Shown: positions 1 through 8,547, counted from the first letter of the stretch. The stretch is DNA of 9,103 nucleotides from an uncultured Hyphomicrobiales bacterium (GCA_903903935.1 CAIVAX010000100.1:1-9103), one strand, 5' to 3'. Notes: generated by a model not told the origin, from the sequence alone. Made by a program: numbers and translations.

Positions 1-2
1 AT

Positions 3-665
3 GGCGCCAATCGCGAACATAATGCGCGCAATGGCTTTGCCACGCCCTATCAATTGAATTGGCGCTCTATGGTGGATGTGCTGCAGCATCCCGAATGGCT
101 CATGACAGTCTTGGGTCGTTATCTCGCCACAAGCGGCATGCCCACGCATGAAAATTATCCCGCCAAATATCAGGCCAAGATTACTGGCAAGGCTCATGCT
201 GTCAAAGCCATGCGTGCGGATCAGGTGAGCTGGGAGGATGTTGATCGTCTGCGCGACATCTGGCCGGGCAAACTCATCATCAAAGGCATTCTTCATCCTG
301 AGGATGCGACACAGGCCATCGCCCATGGTGTGGATGGTCTTGTCGTCTCCAATCATGGTGGCCGCAATATGGATAGTGCGGATGCTACATTGGATGTGCT
401 GCCCGAAATCGTCGCCGCTGTTGATGGCAAGGCCACGGTGATTGTCGATTCCGGCATTCGGCGCGGCAGCGATATTGTCAAATGTCTGGGGCTTGGCGCC
501 GATCTCGTGCTCAGCGGTCGCGCCACACTCTATGGCACTGCCGTTGCGGGACAGGCGGGCGCCGAAAAAGCGCTGACCATTTTGAAAGATGAAATGCGCC
601 GCACTCTGGCCTATCTGGGCAAACAAAGGGTCAGTGAGCTTGGGCCTGATATTTTTGTAAGATAG
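3..665 (+). CDS. FMN-dependent alpha-hydroxy-acid dehydrogenase (L-lactate/mandelate dehydrogenase family), 3' part
   Basis: This is the C-terminal part (about 220 residues) of a family whose members are usually about 360-400 residues. The frame is open from base 3, so the true start lies outside the window; the TTG at 54 is internal. The family oxidises L-2-hydroxy acids to 2-oxo acids using FMN on a TIM barrel, passing electrons to oxygen or the respiratory chain. Visible landmarks are RNGF near the fragment start, the FMN-contacting Lys in IIKGI (codon 282-284), the catalytic His in SNHGGR (codon 354-356) with its substrate-binding Arg, and the FMN-phosphate loop DSGIRRG (from 447) followed by SGR (513-521). 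The tail resembles mandelate dehydrogenase as much as LldD, so the substrate is not assigned. It ends 48 nt before the DUF721 gene and shows no functional link to it. Confidence 0.93.
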   Translation, partial: GANREHNARNGFATPYQLNWRSMVDVLQHPEWLMTVLGRYLATSGMPTHENYPAKYQAKITGKAHAVKAMRADQVSWEDVDRLRDIWPGKLIIKGILHPEDATQAIAHGVDGLVVSNHGGRNMDSADATLDVLPEIVAAVDGKATVIVDSGIRRGSDIVKCLGLGADLVLSGRATLYGTAVAGQAGAEKALTILKDEMRRTLAYLGKQRVSELGPDIFVR

Positions 666-700
666 GGGGAAGCAGGGCTGTCTCCTGAGTTTTGATCTGC

Positions 701-713
701 TAAACTCCATCCC
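701..713 (+). promoter_or_regulatory. Candidate -10 element immediately before the DUF721 start (possible leaderless mRNA)
   Basis: TAAACT at 701-706 matches the sigma-70 -10 consensus at four of six positions and sits 7 nt before the ATG at 714. CTGTCT at 678-683, 17 nt upstream, is a poor -35. No Shine-Dalgarno sequence precedes the ATG. Together this would fit transcription starting at or next to the start codon. The match is weak and could be chance. Confidence 0.25.
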
Positions 714-1256
714 ATGACCAATCCGGCCAAACCCACACCCAAATATACTCCCAAATATAAGGGCTCCTTTGCGCGCTCCTTGGGCGAACTCGTCACTAAG
801 GCGCTTGATCCGGTGTTGGCCAAGCAGGGCTTTGGCGAATCCGAACTCATTCTCTATTGGCCGCAAATCGTCGGGGAGCGACTGGCGGGCGTCTCAGAGC
901 CCCTGCGCCTGCAATGGCCGCCGCGCGGCACAGCTAAGGTGACAACGGGTGCCTCCGATCCAGCCACTTTGATTGTGCGGGTGGAATCCGGCTTTGCGCT
1001 GGAATTGCAACATCTCGCCCCGATCATTCTGGAGCGGGTGAATAGCCGTCTTGGCTGGCGCTGTGTCGGGCGTCTGGCCTTTCGTCAAGGCCCCGCCAAT
1101 CAAGCACGCGCCGCCCGCCCCAAAGCCCGTCCCGTTGAGCCCTCAGCTTTGCGTGCGGCCAGTGAACAGACCCAGAGTGTCGAAAACCCCCAATTGCGTG
1201 ACGCGCTCACCCGGCTGGGGTCACGAATATACACAGAAAATCGTCCCAAAGCGTGA
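714..1256 (+). CDS. DUF721 domain protein, DciA-like (probable replicative helicase loader)
   Basis: This is a 180-residue protein with the DUF721 domain at about residues 18-125. It shows the family's helix-rich start (SFARSLGELVTKAL), the WPQIVG motif at residues 49-54, and a strand-helix part around LIVRVESGFALELQHL. The N-terminus is basic and Pro/Lys-rich with a short KYTP/KYK duplication; the C-terminus (about 127-180) is Ala/Pro/Arg-rich and probably disordered. DUF721 includes DciA, the ancestral bacterial factor that loads or supports DnaB helicase in bacteria lacking DnaC or DnaI, so a replication role is inferred from family and neighbourhood. The ATG at 714 lacks a Shine-Dalgarno sequence, but no better in-frame start is evident and the conserved domain begins soon after it. 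It may be transcribed alone or with the dsbA-like gene 135 nt downstream. Confidence 0.88.
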   Translation: MTNPAKPTPKYTPKYKGSFARSLGELVTKALDPVLAKQGFGESELILYWPQIVGERLAGVSEPLRLQWPPRGTAKVTTGASDPATLIVRVESGFALELQHLAPIILERVNSRLGWRCVGRLAFRQGPANQARAARPKARPVEPSALRAASEQTQSVENPQLRDALTRLGSRIYTENRPKA

Positions 1257-1263
1257 GATCAGG

Positions 1264-1288
1264 CCCCCTCTTTGGCTTGCGCCGGGGG
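1264..1288 (+). other. GC-rich stem-loop between DUF721 gene and dsbA-like gene
   Basis: CCCCC at 1264-1268 can pair with GGGGG at 1284-1288, and inside it GGC (1274-1276) pairs with GCC (1281-1283) around a TTGC loop, leaving a 5-nt bulge on one side. It begins 7 nt after the DUF721 stop codon. No T-tract follows on either strand, so it is not a canonical intrinsic terminator. It could protect the mRNA 3' end or only partly terminate transcription. Confidence 0.35.
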
Positions 1289-1308
1289 AGCGATCTTGCC
1301 AGAGTCCG

Positions 1309-1337
1309 TGAACATATTTAGCCACAATTCCTATGTT
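1309..1337 (+). promoter_or_regulatory. Candidate sigma-70-type promoter for the dsbA-like gene, next to a GANTC site
   Basis: TGAACA (1309-1314) and TATGTT (1332-1337) are separated by exactly 17 nt and each match four of six consensus positions. A GAGTC (GANTC) site lies just upstream at 1302-1306, and the -10 runs into a palindromic GTTAAC (1335-1340). Transcription would begin near 1344, leaving a leader of about 48 nt before the ATG at 1392. This is pattern reading only. Confidence 0.3.
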
Positions 1338-1391
1338 AACACCCTCGCATTCACCCACTTTCGTCCCGCCCCCTGCCAGAAGGATCATTCG

Positions 1392-2060
1392 ATGAGCTCT
1401 CTTTCACACCCCGATCGCCGCCAATTCCTTGGGGCCTCGGCAGGTTTGGGCCTCTCTTTTGTCGGCGCAGCGAGCGGCACAGCTGTCGCGCAAGCCCCTG
1501 GCGCCTCGTCTTTTCCTTTGGAGGCCATGTTGGCCGAAGCGGCTTTGCCTGATGAATGGCTGGGCTCCAAAGATGCGCCTGTGACAGTGATCGAATATGC
1601 TTCGATGACCTGCCCGCATTGCGCCGCTTTCCATGCGCAGACCTTTCCGGCCTTGAAGGCGCAATATATCGATACAGGCAAGGTTCGCTTTGTGCTGCGC
1701 GAATTCCCCTTCGATCCGCTGGCTACCGCCGGCTTCATGCTGGCGCGCTGCGCTGGGCCAAATAAGCGCGATGCGATGATTGATCTTTTATTTGCCCAGC
1801 AAAAGAATTGGGCCTTTACCGACAAGCCCTTCCAAGGCCTGTCCAATCTGATCAAGCAGACCGGCATGTCACAAGAGACCTTCGAATCCTGCCTCAAGGA
1901 TCAAGCGCTCTATGACAAGGTCAATGCGGTGCGCGATGCCGGGGCGCAGAAGTTTGGAGTCGATGCCACACCCACATTCTTCATCAATGGCAAAAAGGCC
2001 TCTGGTGAGATGTCCATTGAAGAAATGGCGAAATTATTCACTCCCTTCCTCAAGGGCTGA
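1392..2060 (+). CDS. Tat-exported DsbA-family thiol:disulfide oxidoreductase
   Basis: This is a 222-residue thioredoxin-fold protein of the DsbA type, expected to act on cysteines of exported proteins in the periplasm. The redox motif is CPHC (C74-C77), identical to that of E. coli DsbA, and the cis-proline is P194 in the ATPTFFING segment. The insert between them is largely helical; two further cysteines, C120 and C167, lie in it. The N-terminus carries a twin-arginine signal: DRRQFLG at residues 8-14, a hydrophobic stretch to about residue 28, and an AVA-type cleavage site near 31-33. No Cys follows the cleavage site, so it is not a lipoprotein. The ATG at 1392 is chosen because AGAAGGA (1379-1385) precedes it at good spacing and the Tat motif follows directly; the frame stays open upstream to 1272, but that extension looks non-coding. 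Its place between the DUF721 gene and smc is a common alphaproteobacterial arrangement without an obvious functional reason. Confidence 0.92.
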   Translation: MSSLSHPDRRQFLGASAGLGLSFVGAASGTAVAQAPGASSFPLEAMLAEAALPDEWLGSKDAPVTVIEYASMTCPHCAAFHAQTFPALKAQYIDTGKVRFVLREFPFDPLATAGFMLARCAGPNKRDAMIDLLFAQQKNWAFTDKPFQGLSNLIKQTGMSQETFESCLKDQALYDKVNAVRDAGAQKFGVDATPTFFINGKKASGEMSIEEMAKLFTPFLKG

Positions 2061-2172
2061 CAGGGGCTGGGTTTTCAACAGCTTGCAGGGCTGTTTCGCA
2101 CAGGAAAATCAGTGCCTAATCTTGCTTTAAGGGTGAGATTATGACGCCTTTATGAGGAACCGCTGGCGCCGC

Positions 2173-2189
2173 GAATCATCGCTTAAGCG
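2173..2189. promoter_or_regulatory. GANTC site and 10-bp palindrome in the smc upstream region
   Basis: The 212-nt gap between the dsbA-like gene and smc contains GAATC (2173-2177), a CcrM-type methylation site, followed 2 nt later by the perfect palindrome CGCTTAAGCG (2180-2189). The palindrome could be a repressor or response-regulator site. I could not identify a convincing -35/-10 pair in the gap, so the smc promoter remains unplaced. Confidence 0.25.
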
Positions 2190-2258
2190 CTGGTCAGATT
2201 GTCTGCAATTTAGTGTTTTGGCTGATCCCTCTGGTCGGCACTTTGCCCCATTGGATCC

Positions 2259-2264
2259 AAGGAG
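2259..2264 (+). promoter_or_regulatory. Ribosome binding site fixing the smc start
   Basis: AAGGAG at 2259-2264 lies 8 nt before the ATG at 2273. It supports that ATG over the GTG at 2213, whose extra 20 residues do not resemble an SMC N-terminus; SMC proteins begin right at the first strand (here MKFSRLKITGFKSF). Confidence 0.8.
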
Positions 2265-2272
2265 CGTCAGGA

Positions 2273-5200
2273 ATGAAGTTCAGCCGGCTCAAAATCACGG
2301 GCTTTAAGAGCTTTTGTGAGTCAACCGATTTTCAGATTGAGCCCGGCCTCACAGGGGTTGTGGGCCCCAATGGCTGTGGCAAATCCAATCTGGTTGAAGC
2401 CATGCGCTGGGTCATGGGTGATAATTCCTACAAGAGCATGCGTGCCTCAGGCATGGATGATGTGATTTTCTCCGGCTCTGGCAATCGCCCGGCGCGCAAT
2501 ACGGCCGAAGTCGGCCTTGTGCTCGATAATTCTGATCGCACCGCGCCAGCCGCATTCAATGATTCCGAATGGCTTGAAATCACCCGCCGCATTGAACGCG
2601 AGGAAGGCTCGACCTATCGCATCAATGGCAAGGAAGTGCGCGCCAAAGATATTCAGCTGCTCTTTGCAGATGCTTCAACAGGTGCGCGCTCGCCCGCTAT
2701 GGTGCGTCAGGGTCAGATTGGCGAAATCATTTCAGCCAAGCCGCAACAGCGCCGCCGTATTCTGGAAGAGGCGGCCGGTGTGGCCGGTCTTCACTCCCGC
2801 CGTCATGAAGCTGAATTGCGTCTCAAAGCGGCTGACGACAATCTCACTCGTTTGGAAGATGTGCTTAAGCAGATCAATGAACAGGTCGAGAGCCTGAAGC
2901 GTCAGGCGCGCCAAGCCACACGGTATAAAGGTCTGGCTGCAGAAATCCGCCGTCATGAGGCTCTGCTGCTGCATATCAATTACAGCCGTATCAGTACAGA
3001 TCTGAGCTCGGCTGAAAAGGCACTTGAAGCCGCAGTGCTTGAAGTGGCAGAGCGCACACGCCAACAGGCGGAGGCTGCGCGTTTGCAGGCGATTGCCGCT
3101 TATCAATTGCCGCCTCTGCGCGATGAAGAGGCGAAAGCTGGCGCCGTCTTGCAGCGCCTTGTTCTGGCGCGCGAACAATTGGAAGCGGAAGAAAAACGCG
3201 CCTCTGATCGCTCGCTGGAATTGGAGCGCCGCATCAATCAGCTCTCAGGTGATCTGGCGCGCGAAAAAGCCTTGATCGAGGACGCTGCAGGCGTGCTGGC
3301 AAAATTGGATTCTGAAGCCGAAGAGATTGCGGCGCTGATCGAGGCCTCGGCTGATTCCGATTATGAAGCTAAGGAAAAACTCGCTGATGCCGAAGGCAAA
3401 CTGACTGATGCCGAGCGCAATCTGGTTGAGGCGCAAGCTGCCATTTCTGATCTCAACACACGCCGGGCCAGTTTTGAAGCTGCCATCAGAGACGAGACCC
3501 AAAGAGTGCAGCGCTTTGAGGCCGAGCTTGCCTCGGTCACTCAAGAGCTAGCCAGAATCAAGGGTCAGGCCACCAGTGATGAGGACATGGCCGAGCTCAT
3601 TCAATCGGCGCAAGAAGCGCAATCAGCAGTCGAAGAAGCTGAGTTCTCAGCCATTGCAGCTGAAGAGGCGCATGCACAGGCGCGCGAGCAAGAAGCGGCT
3701 CTGCGCCTGCCCTTGTCAGATGCTGAAAAGCTCGCCAATCGTCTTGATACGGAAGTGCGCACGCTGACCAATCTGCTGGCCTATGCCGCCAGCGATCTCT
3801 GGCCGCCCGTGGTGGAACAAATCACCGTCACCAAGGGCTATGAAGCGGCCCTGGGTGCAGCGCTTGGCGATGATCTCGATGCCTCAACCAATCCCTCGGC
3901 TCCAGCCCATTGGTTGGAGACGGGCGATCAGGCCAATGATCCTGTATTGCCCTCTGGTGTTGAGGCGCTCTCTACTCTGGTGAAAGCCCCCGCACCCTTG
4001 GCGCGTCGTCTGGCTCAAATTGGCCTTGTGCTGCGCAGCGAGGGTGCCAATCTCCAAAAACTACTCAAGCCCGGCCAAAGGCTCGTCTCGAAAGAGGGCG
4101 ATCTGTGGCGCTGGGATGGATTTACCTCTGCGGCCGAAGCCCCAACACCTGCAGCCAAACGTCTGGCTGAGAAAAATCGTCTCGTTGATCTGCGTCTTGA
4201 GGCTGACCGTGCCAAGCTGAGCGTCGAGGAAGTGCGCCAGCGCGCCGAGCAGGTGCAATCAGCTCTCGCAGCCGCCGCAAGCGCGGAGAGTGATGCGCGC
4301 AATTTCTTGCGCACAGTGCAGCGTCAGGCGCAGGAAATTCGTGATCGTGCTGCAGATGCCGAGCGACGTCGCTCGCAAATCTCGGCCCGCGTCTCGGCGC
4401 TGGCGGAAGCCCAATCGCGCTTGACACAATCATGTGAGGAATCACGTCACAAATTGGCCGAGACGCAAGAGGCGATGGATTCGCTCTCTGCGCCGCAACA
4501 ATTGATAAATCGATTGGAGCGCATGCGCGCCAATACAGCGCAATGCCGCGCCGATGCAGCTGAAGCGCGCGCCTTTGTGCAGGGCCTTGTGCGCGATCAA
4601 GAGCAGCGTCAGCGCCGCCGCGAAGCGATTATCTCTGAGCGTGGCTCATGGGATGAGCGGCGCGCCAGAGCCCATCATCAGATCGAGGCGATTGAGACTC
4701 GTATCTCAGAAGCGCAGGATGAGCGCGACACTCTGGTCGATGCGCCATCGCTGTTCCTTGAAAAACGTCGCAGTCTGATGGGCGAAGTTGAGCAGGCTGA
4801 AATTGCCCGCAAACAGGCCTCCGACCGCCGGGCCGAAGCAGAAACAGCTTTGACGGAAAGCGATCGCGTGGCGCGTCTGGCTTTGGATGCGATGTCCTCG
4901 GTGCGTGAAGATCGCGCCCGCATGGAATCGCGTGTCGAGGGTCTGCGCACCCAACGCGAGAGCGTGATCAAAACCATTGTGACGGATCTTGAATGCGCGC
5001 CAGAAGAGCTGGCCGCTTTGGCCGGCCTAAAGCCGAACGAAGATCTGCCCGAGGCCGACAAGATCGAGCGTCGCCTAGAATCGCTCAAGCAGGATCGTGA
5101 GCGCGTGGGTGCGGTCAATCTGCGCGCCGATGATGAATTGCTCGAGGTCGAGAAAAAGCGCGATGAGCTGGTGCAAGAGCGCGATGATCTGACCGAGGCC

Positions 5201-5731
5201 ATTCGCAAATTGCGATTGGCTATTCAGTCGCTCAATCGCGAAGGACGTGAGCGTCTATTGGCGGCGTTTGAAGTCGTCAATGGTCACTTCAAAGAATTGT
5301 TCACGACCTTGTTTGGCGGTGGCGCGGCTGAATTGCAATTGGTGGAATCGGATGATCCGCTGGAAGCTGGCCTTGAAATTATGGCCCGCCCGCCTGGCAA
5401 AAAGCCATCAACCATGACACTTCTGTCGGGTGGTGAGCAGGCGCTGACAGCCATGTCACTCATCTTCGCGGTCTTCCTCACCAATCCATCGCCCATTTGC
5501 GTGCTGGACGAAGTGGACGCGCCTTTGGATGATTCCAATGTCGAGAGATTCTGCGATTTGCTCGATGAAATGCGGAAAAAGACCGATACGCGCTTTGTCA
5601 CCATCACGCATAATCCCATCACTATGGCGCGTATGGATCGCCTATTTGGTGTGACCATGGCTGAGCGCGGCGTCAGCCAATTGGTCAGCGTTGAATTGCG
5701 TGAGGCTGAGAGCTTCTTGGAGGCGGTCTAA
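2273..5731 (+). CDS. smc: Chromosome segregation/condensation ATPase SMC
   Basis: This is a complete 1152-residue SMC, a usual length for bacterial SMC. It forms a V-shaped dimer that entraps and extrudes DNA with ScpA and ScpB, organising the replicated chromosome. The N-terminal head has Walker A GPNGCGKS (31-38) and the Q-loop VRQGQIGE (Q146). Long coiled-coil arms, rich in Ala, Glu, Arg and Gln, run from about 165 to 500 and from 620 to 1000. Between them is the hinge (about 502-616), beginning ASDLWPPVVEQITV and containing GYEAALGAALGDDLDA. The C-terminal head has signature LSGGEQ (1051-1056), Walker B with catalytic Glu in VLDEVDAPLDD (D1079, E1080) and the switch His in TITHN (H1113). 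All ATPase residues are present, so the protein should be functional. No scpA or scpB is in the window. The gene ends 9 nt before mutY, suggesting co-transcription. Confidence 0.98.
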   Translation: MKFSRLKITGFKSFCESTDFQIEPGLTGVVGPNGCGKSNLVEAMRWVMGDNSYKSMRASGMDDVIFSGSGNRPARNTAEVGLVLDNSDRTAPAAFNDSEWLEITRRIEREEGSTYRINGKEVRAKDIQLLFADASTGARSPAMVRQGQIGEIISAKPQQRRRILEEAAGVAGLHSRRHEAELRLKAADDNLTRLEDVLKQINEQVESLKRQARQATRYKGLAAEIRRHEALLLHINYSRISTDLSSAEKALEAAVLEVAERTRQQAEAARLQAIAAYQLPPLRDEEAKAGAVLQRLVLAREQLEAEEKRASDRSLELERRINQLSGDLAREKALIEDAAGVLAKLDSEAEEIAALIEASADSDYEAKEKLADAEGKLTDAERNLVEAQAAISDLNTRRASFEAAIRDETQRVQRFEAELASVTQELARIKGQATSDEDMAELIQSAQEAQSAVEEAEFSAIAAEEAHAQAREQEAALRLPLSDAEKLANRLDTEVRTLTNLLAYAASDLWPPVVEQITVTKGYEAALGAALGDDLDASTNPSAPAHWLETGDQANDPVLPSGVEALSTLVKAPAPLARRLAQIGLVLRSEGANLQKLLKPGQRLVSKEGDLWRWDGFTSAAEAPTPAAKRLAEKNRLVDLRLEADRAKLSVEEVRQRAEQVQSALAAAASAESDARNFLRTVQRQAQEIRDRAADAERRRSQISARVSALAEAQSRLTQSCEESRHKLAETQEAMDSLSAPQQLINRLERMRANTAQCRADAAEARAFVQGLVRDQEQRQRRREAIISERGSWDERRARAHHQIEAIETRISEAQDERDTLVDAPSLFLEKRRSLMGEVEQAEIARKQASDRRAEAETALTESDRVARLALDAMSSVREDRARMESRVEGLRTQRESVIKTIVTDLECAPEELAALAGLKPNEDLPEADKIERRLESLKQDRERVGAVNLRADDELLEVEKKRDELVQERDDLTEAIRKLRLAIQSLNREGRERLLAAFEVVNGHFKELFTTLFGGGAAELQLVESDDPLEAGLEIMARPPGKKPSTMTLLSGGEQALTAMSLIFAVFLTNPSPICVLDEVDAPLDDSNVERFCDLLDEMRKKTDTRFVTITHNPITMARMDRLFGVTMAERGVSQLVSVELREAESFLEAV

Positions 5732-5740
5732 GTCTGACCT

Positions 5741-6844
5741 ATGACGCAAGTTATGATTAAAGAGTGTCATGGTCAGATCTGCGCCCCACAGCCGCACAAG
5801 CAAATCTCCGTCAAACTGCTGCGCTGGTATGATCAGCACAGACGCCATTTGCCATGGCGCGCTGCTCCCGGTCACAGGCCTGATCCCTATGCCGTTTGGC
5901 TATCGGAAATCATGTTGCAGCAGACAACTGTGCAGGCTGTTAAAGCCTATTTCGAAATGTTTCTGCGCAAATGGCCTTCTGTTGGCGATCTAGCCGCTGC
6001 TTCCTTAGATGATGTGATGAAGGCTTGGGCGGGTTTGGGCTATTATTCCCGCGCGCGCAATTTGCATGCCTGTGCGCAGATCATCGCTCACGATCATCAG
6101 GGGCACTTTCCCGACACAGAGCAAGGGCTGCGGGCTTTGCCCGGCATTGGTCCTTATACATCAGCCGCGATTTTAGCGATTGCTTTTGATCAGCGTGCGA
6201 TTGTGATTGATGGCAATGTGGAGCGCGTTATTACGCGTTTGCGCGCCATTGAGACGCCTTTGCCGCAAGCTAAACCCCTCATTCGCGATTATGCGCAAGA
6301 CATCACGCCCGCAAAAAGACCGGGTGATTTTGCCCAAGCCATGATGGATTTGGGCGCGACGATCTGCACCCCCAAGCGCCCGGACTGCGCCCATTGCCCG
6401 CTGCACTTTGCCTGCACTGCAGCAGCCAATGGCGAGCAGGAGACCTATCCGCGCAAACGCCCCAAAGCGCAAAAGCAAACGAGATTTGGCGCGGCTTTCT
6501 TTGTGCAACGCGAGTCAGGCCATGTCTTGCTGCGCACACGGCCACCCAAAGGCCTCTTGGGCGGCATGACAGAAATTCCCGGCACGCCTTGGGCAGTTGA
6601 TTTCAATCTTGCTGCGGCCAAAACATTTGCGCCGCTCCCTGCAAGATGGAAGAAGCTGAGTGGACAAGTGGAACATGTCTTCACCCATTTTGCCTTGCAG
6701 GTGAACATCTATAGCGCCACTGTTCCCAATGCGACGCCAGCGCCAGAAGGCTGTCGGTGGGTGGCGCGCTCAAAGGTGGATCAGGAAGCTCTGCCCAGTC
6801 TGATGCGCAAACTCATCGCACATGCACAGGCAGGCTTAAAATAA
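5741..6844 (+). CDS. mutY: A/G-specific adenine DNA glycosylase MutY
   Basis: This 367-residue enzyme removes adenine mispaired with 8-oxoguanine, preventing G:C to T:A transversions. The HhH-GPD catalytic domain covers about residues 22-225: catalytic Glu56 in WLSEIMLQQT, the helix-hairpin-helix LPGIGPYTSAAI (GIG at 135-137) and catalytic Asp157 in VIDGNVERV. The [4Fe-4S] loop is intact, with C209, C216, C219 and C225 in the exact C-X6-C-X2-C-X5-C spacing. The NUDIX-like 8-oxoG-recognition domain follows (about 245-365), including the FTHF segment. The ATG at 5741 has no good Shine-Dalgarno sequence; a GGAGG at 5719-5723, inside the smc end, is 17 nt away, too far for normal use. Translation may depend on coupling to smc. 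ATG at 5753 is an alternative start giving a protein 4 residues shorter. A small gene converges on it from the other strand. Confidence 0.97.
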   Translation: MTQVMIKECHGQICAPQPHKQISVKLLRWYDQHRRHLPWRAAPGHRPDPYAVWLSEIMLQQTTVQAVKAYFEMFLRKWPSVGDLAAASLDDVMKAWAGLGYYSRARNLHACAQIIAHDHQGHFPDTEQGLRALPGIGPYTSAAILAIAFDQRAIVIDGNVERVITRLRAIETPLPQAKPLIRDYAQDITPAKRPGDFAQAMMDLGATICTPKRPDCAHCPLHFACTAAANGEQETYPRKRPKAQKQTRFGAAFFVQRESGHVLLRTRPPKGLLGGMTEIPGTPWAVDFNLAAAKTFAPLPARWKKLSGQVEHVFTHFALQVNIYSATVPNATPAPEGCRWVARSKVDQEALPSLMRKLIAHAQAGLK

Positions 6845-6856
6845 ACAACATGGTTG

Positions 6857-6891
6857 AAAAAACGATCAGCTTTGGCTCAATCAGTGATCGT
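6857..6891 (-). terminator. Intrinsic terminator of the small minus-strand gene
   Basis: Read on the minus strand, ACGATCA (6891-6885) pairs perfectly with TGATCGT (6868-6862), with a 16-nt loop, and is followed by an unbroken run of six T (6862-6857, the first closing the stem). The stop codon of the small ORF (6881-6883) lies in the loop. On the plus strand no T-run follows, so the signal points to minus-strand transcription, although it may also slow transcripts leaving mutY. Confidence 0.6.
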
Positions 6892-7078
6892 CTTGCACGC
6901 GGGTTGATTGTCCCTGCGATTCGCAGGCCTCAACCGCGCCAACTGCTATTGTTCCAGCAAGAACAGCAATGGCCAACAGCGCATTGCTGGAGCTTGCACT
7001 CAAGCCACCCATAAAGCCAAAACCCAATATTCCCGAAACCAGGGCTGTGGTGGCTGATGCGATTGCGCACAGAAACAT
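6881..7078 (-). CDS. Small two-helix membrane protein (hypothetical, faintly DUF1328-like)
   Basis: From the ATG at 7078 this encodes 65 residues: a first hydrophobic segment (about 2-26, containing ALVSGILGFGFMGG), a short Ser-rich turn (27-32), a second hydrophobic segment (33-50), and a hydrophilic tail ending QDDH. The LVSGILGFG part recalls the conserved stretch of DUF1328/YtjA small membrane proteins, whose usual length is about 55-60 residues; I cannot confirm homology. The best support is a minus-strand intrinsic terminator wrapped around the stop codon. A longer form starting at TTG 7114 gives 77 residues. Neither start has a clear Shine-Dalgarno sequence. A different frame just upstream (ATG at 7188, 7158 or 7152) runs into this one around a G6 run, so the gene may be frameshifted or have a longer N-terminus. 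Function unknown. Confidence 0.45.
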   Translation of the reverse strand: MFLCAIASATTALVSGILGFGFMGGLSASSSNALLAIAVLAGTIAVGAVEACESQGQSTRVQDDH

Positions 7079-7086
7079 AGGAACAC

Positions 7087-7158
7087 TTAAACGCTTGAGT
7101 ACAGATCCCCCCAACCATAGGCAGACCTACTGGCTGGCTTTTGGTCTTTCATGATCAT
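7087..7158 (-). other. Short ORF upstream of, and out of frame with, the small membrane protein
   Basis: Starting at the ATG at 7158, 23 codons encode a hydrophilic peptide (MIMKDQKPASRSAYGWGDLYSSV) ending at TAA 7087-7089; the same frame is open further up to an ATG at 7188. It overlaps the membrane ORF frame across a run of six G (minus strand, 7112-7107). One extra G in the run would fuse the two into a 92-residue protein from 7158, with a basic soluble N-terminus followed by two membrane helices. It may be a lost N-terminus, a leader peptide or noise. Confidence 0.25.
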
Positions 7159-7193
7159 CTCATACCACGGGAATATGACAAGCCCCATAAAGC

Positions 7194-7250
7194 TTTTGTT
7201 AAGGTTAACGGCGCTTGGCGGCAAAGGCGGTGGACCTCGCGTTAACAAAA
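7194..7250. repeat. GTTAAC-rich inverted repeat between ccrM terminator and small gene
   Basis: TTTTGTTAA (7194-7202) and TTAACAAAA (7242-7250) are perfect 9-bp inverted arms, 39 nt apart. An inner, overlapping pair in another register is GTTAACG (7204-7210) with CGTTAAC (7240-7246). Three GTTAA cores occur within 49 nt, two of them the full GTTAAC palindrome. On the minus strand two cores read as adjacent TTAACC and TTAAC, resembling response-regulator half-sites, and they lie upstream of the small minus-strand gene. Confidence 0.5.
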
Positions 7251-7279
7251 AAGCCCCAATCCTTGCCGATGGGGGCTTT
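7247..7279 (-). terminator. Intrinsic terminator downstream of ccrM
   Basis: On the minus strand, AAAGCCCC (7279-7272) pairs with GGGGCTTT (7257-7250) around a 14-nt loop and continues into a T-run (GGGGCTTTTTTG; T at 7252-7247). It lies 42 nt past the ccrM stop codon, a typical position. The plus-strand reading lacks a T-run after the stem. Confidence 0.72.
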
Positions 7280-7320
7280 GAAGCTGTTGAATGGGAATAG
7301 ATTCTGCTGTTTGGGCCTAG

Positions 7321-8547
<1,227 letters not shown>

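Noticed and set aside
2077..2095. AACAGC / GCTGTT stem-loop after the dsbA-like gene
   Set aside because: Six base pairs with a 7-nt loop but only three T following; too weak to call a terminator.
6969..7154. 61-codon plus-strand frame in the mutY-ccrM gap
   Set aside because: It is the antisense of the small membrane ORF, has no Shine-Dalgarno sequence, and lacks the hydrophobic pattern and terminator support seen on the minus strand.
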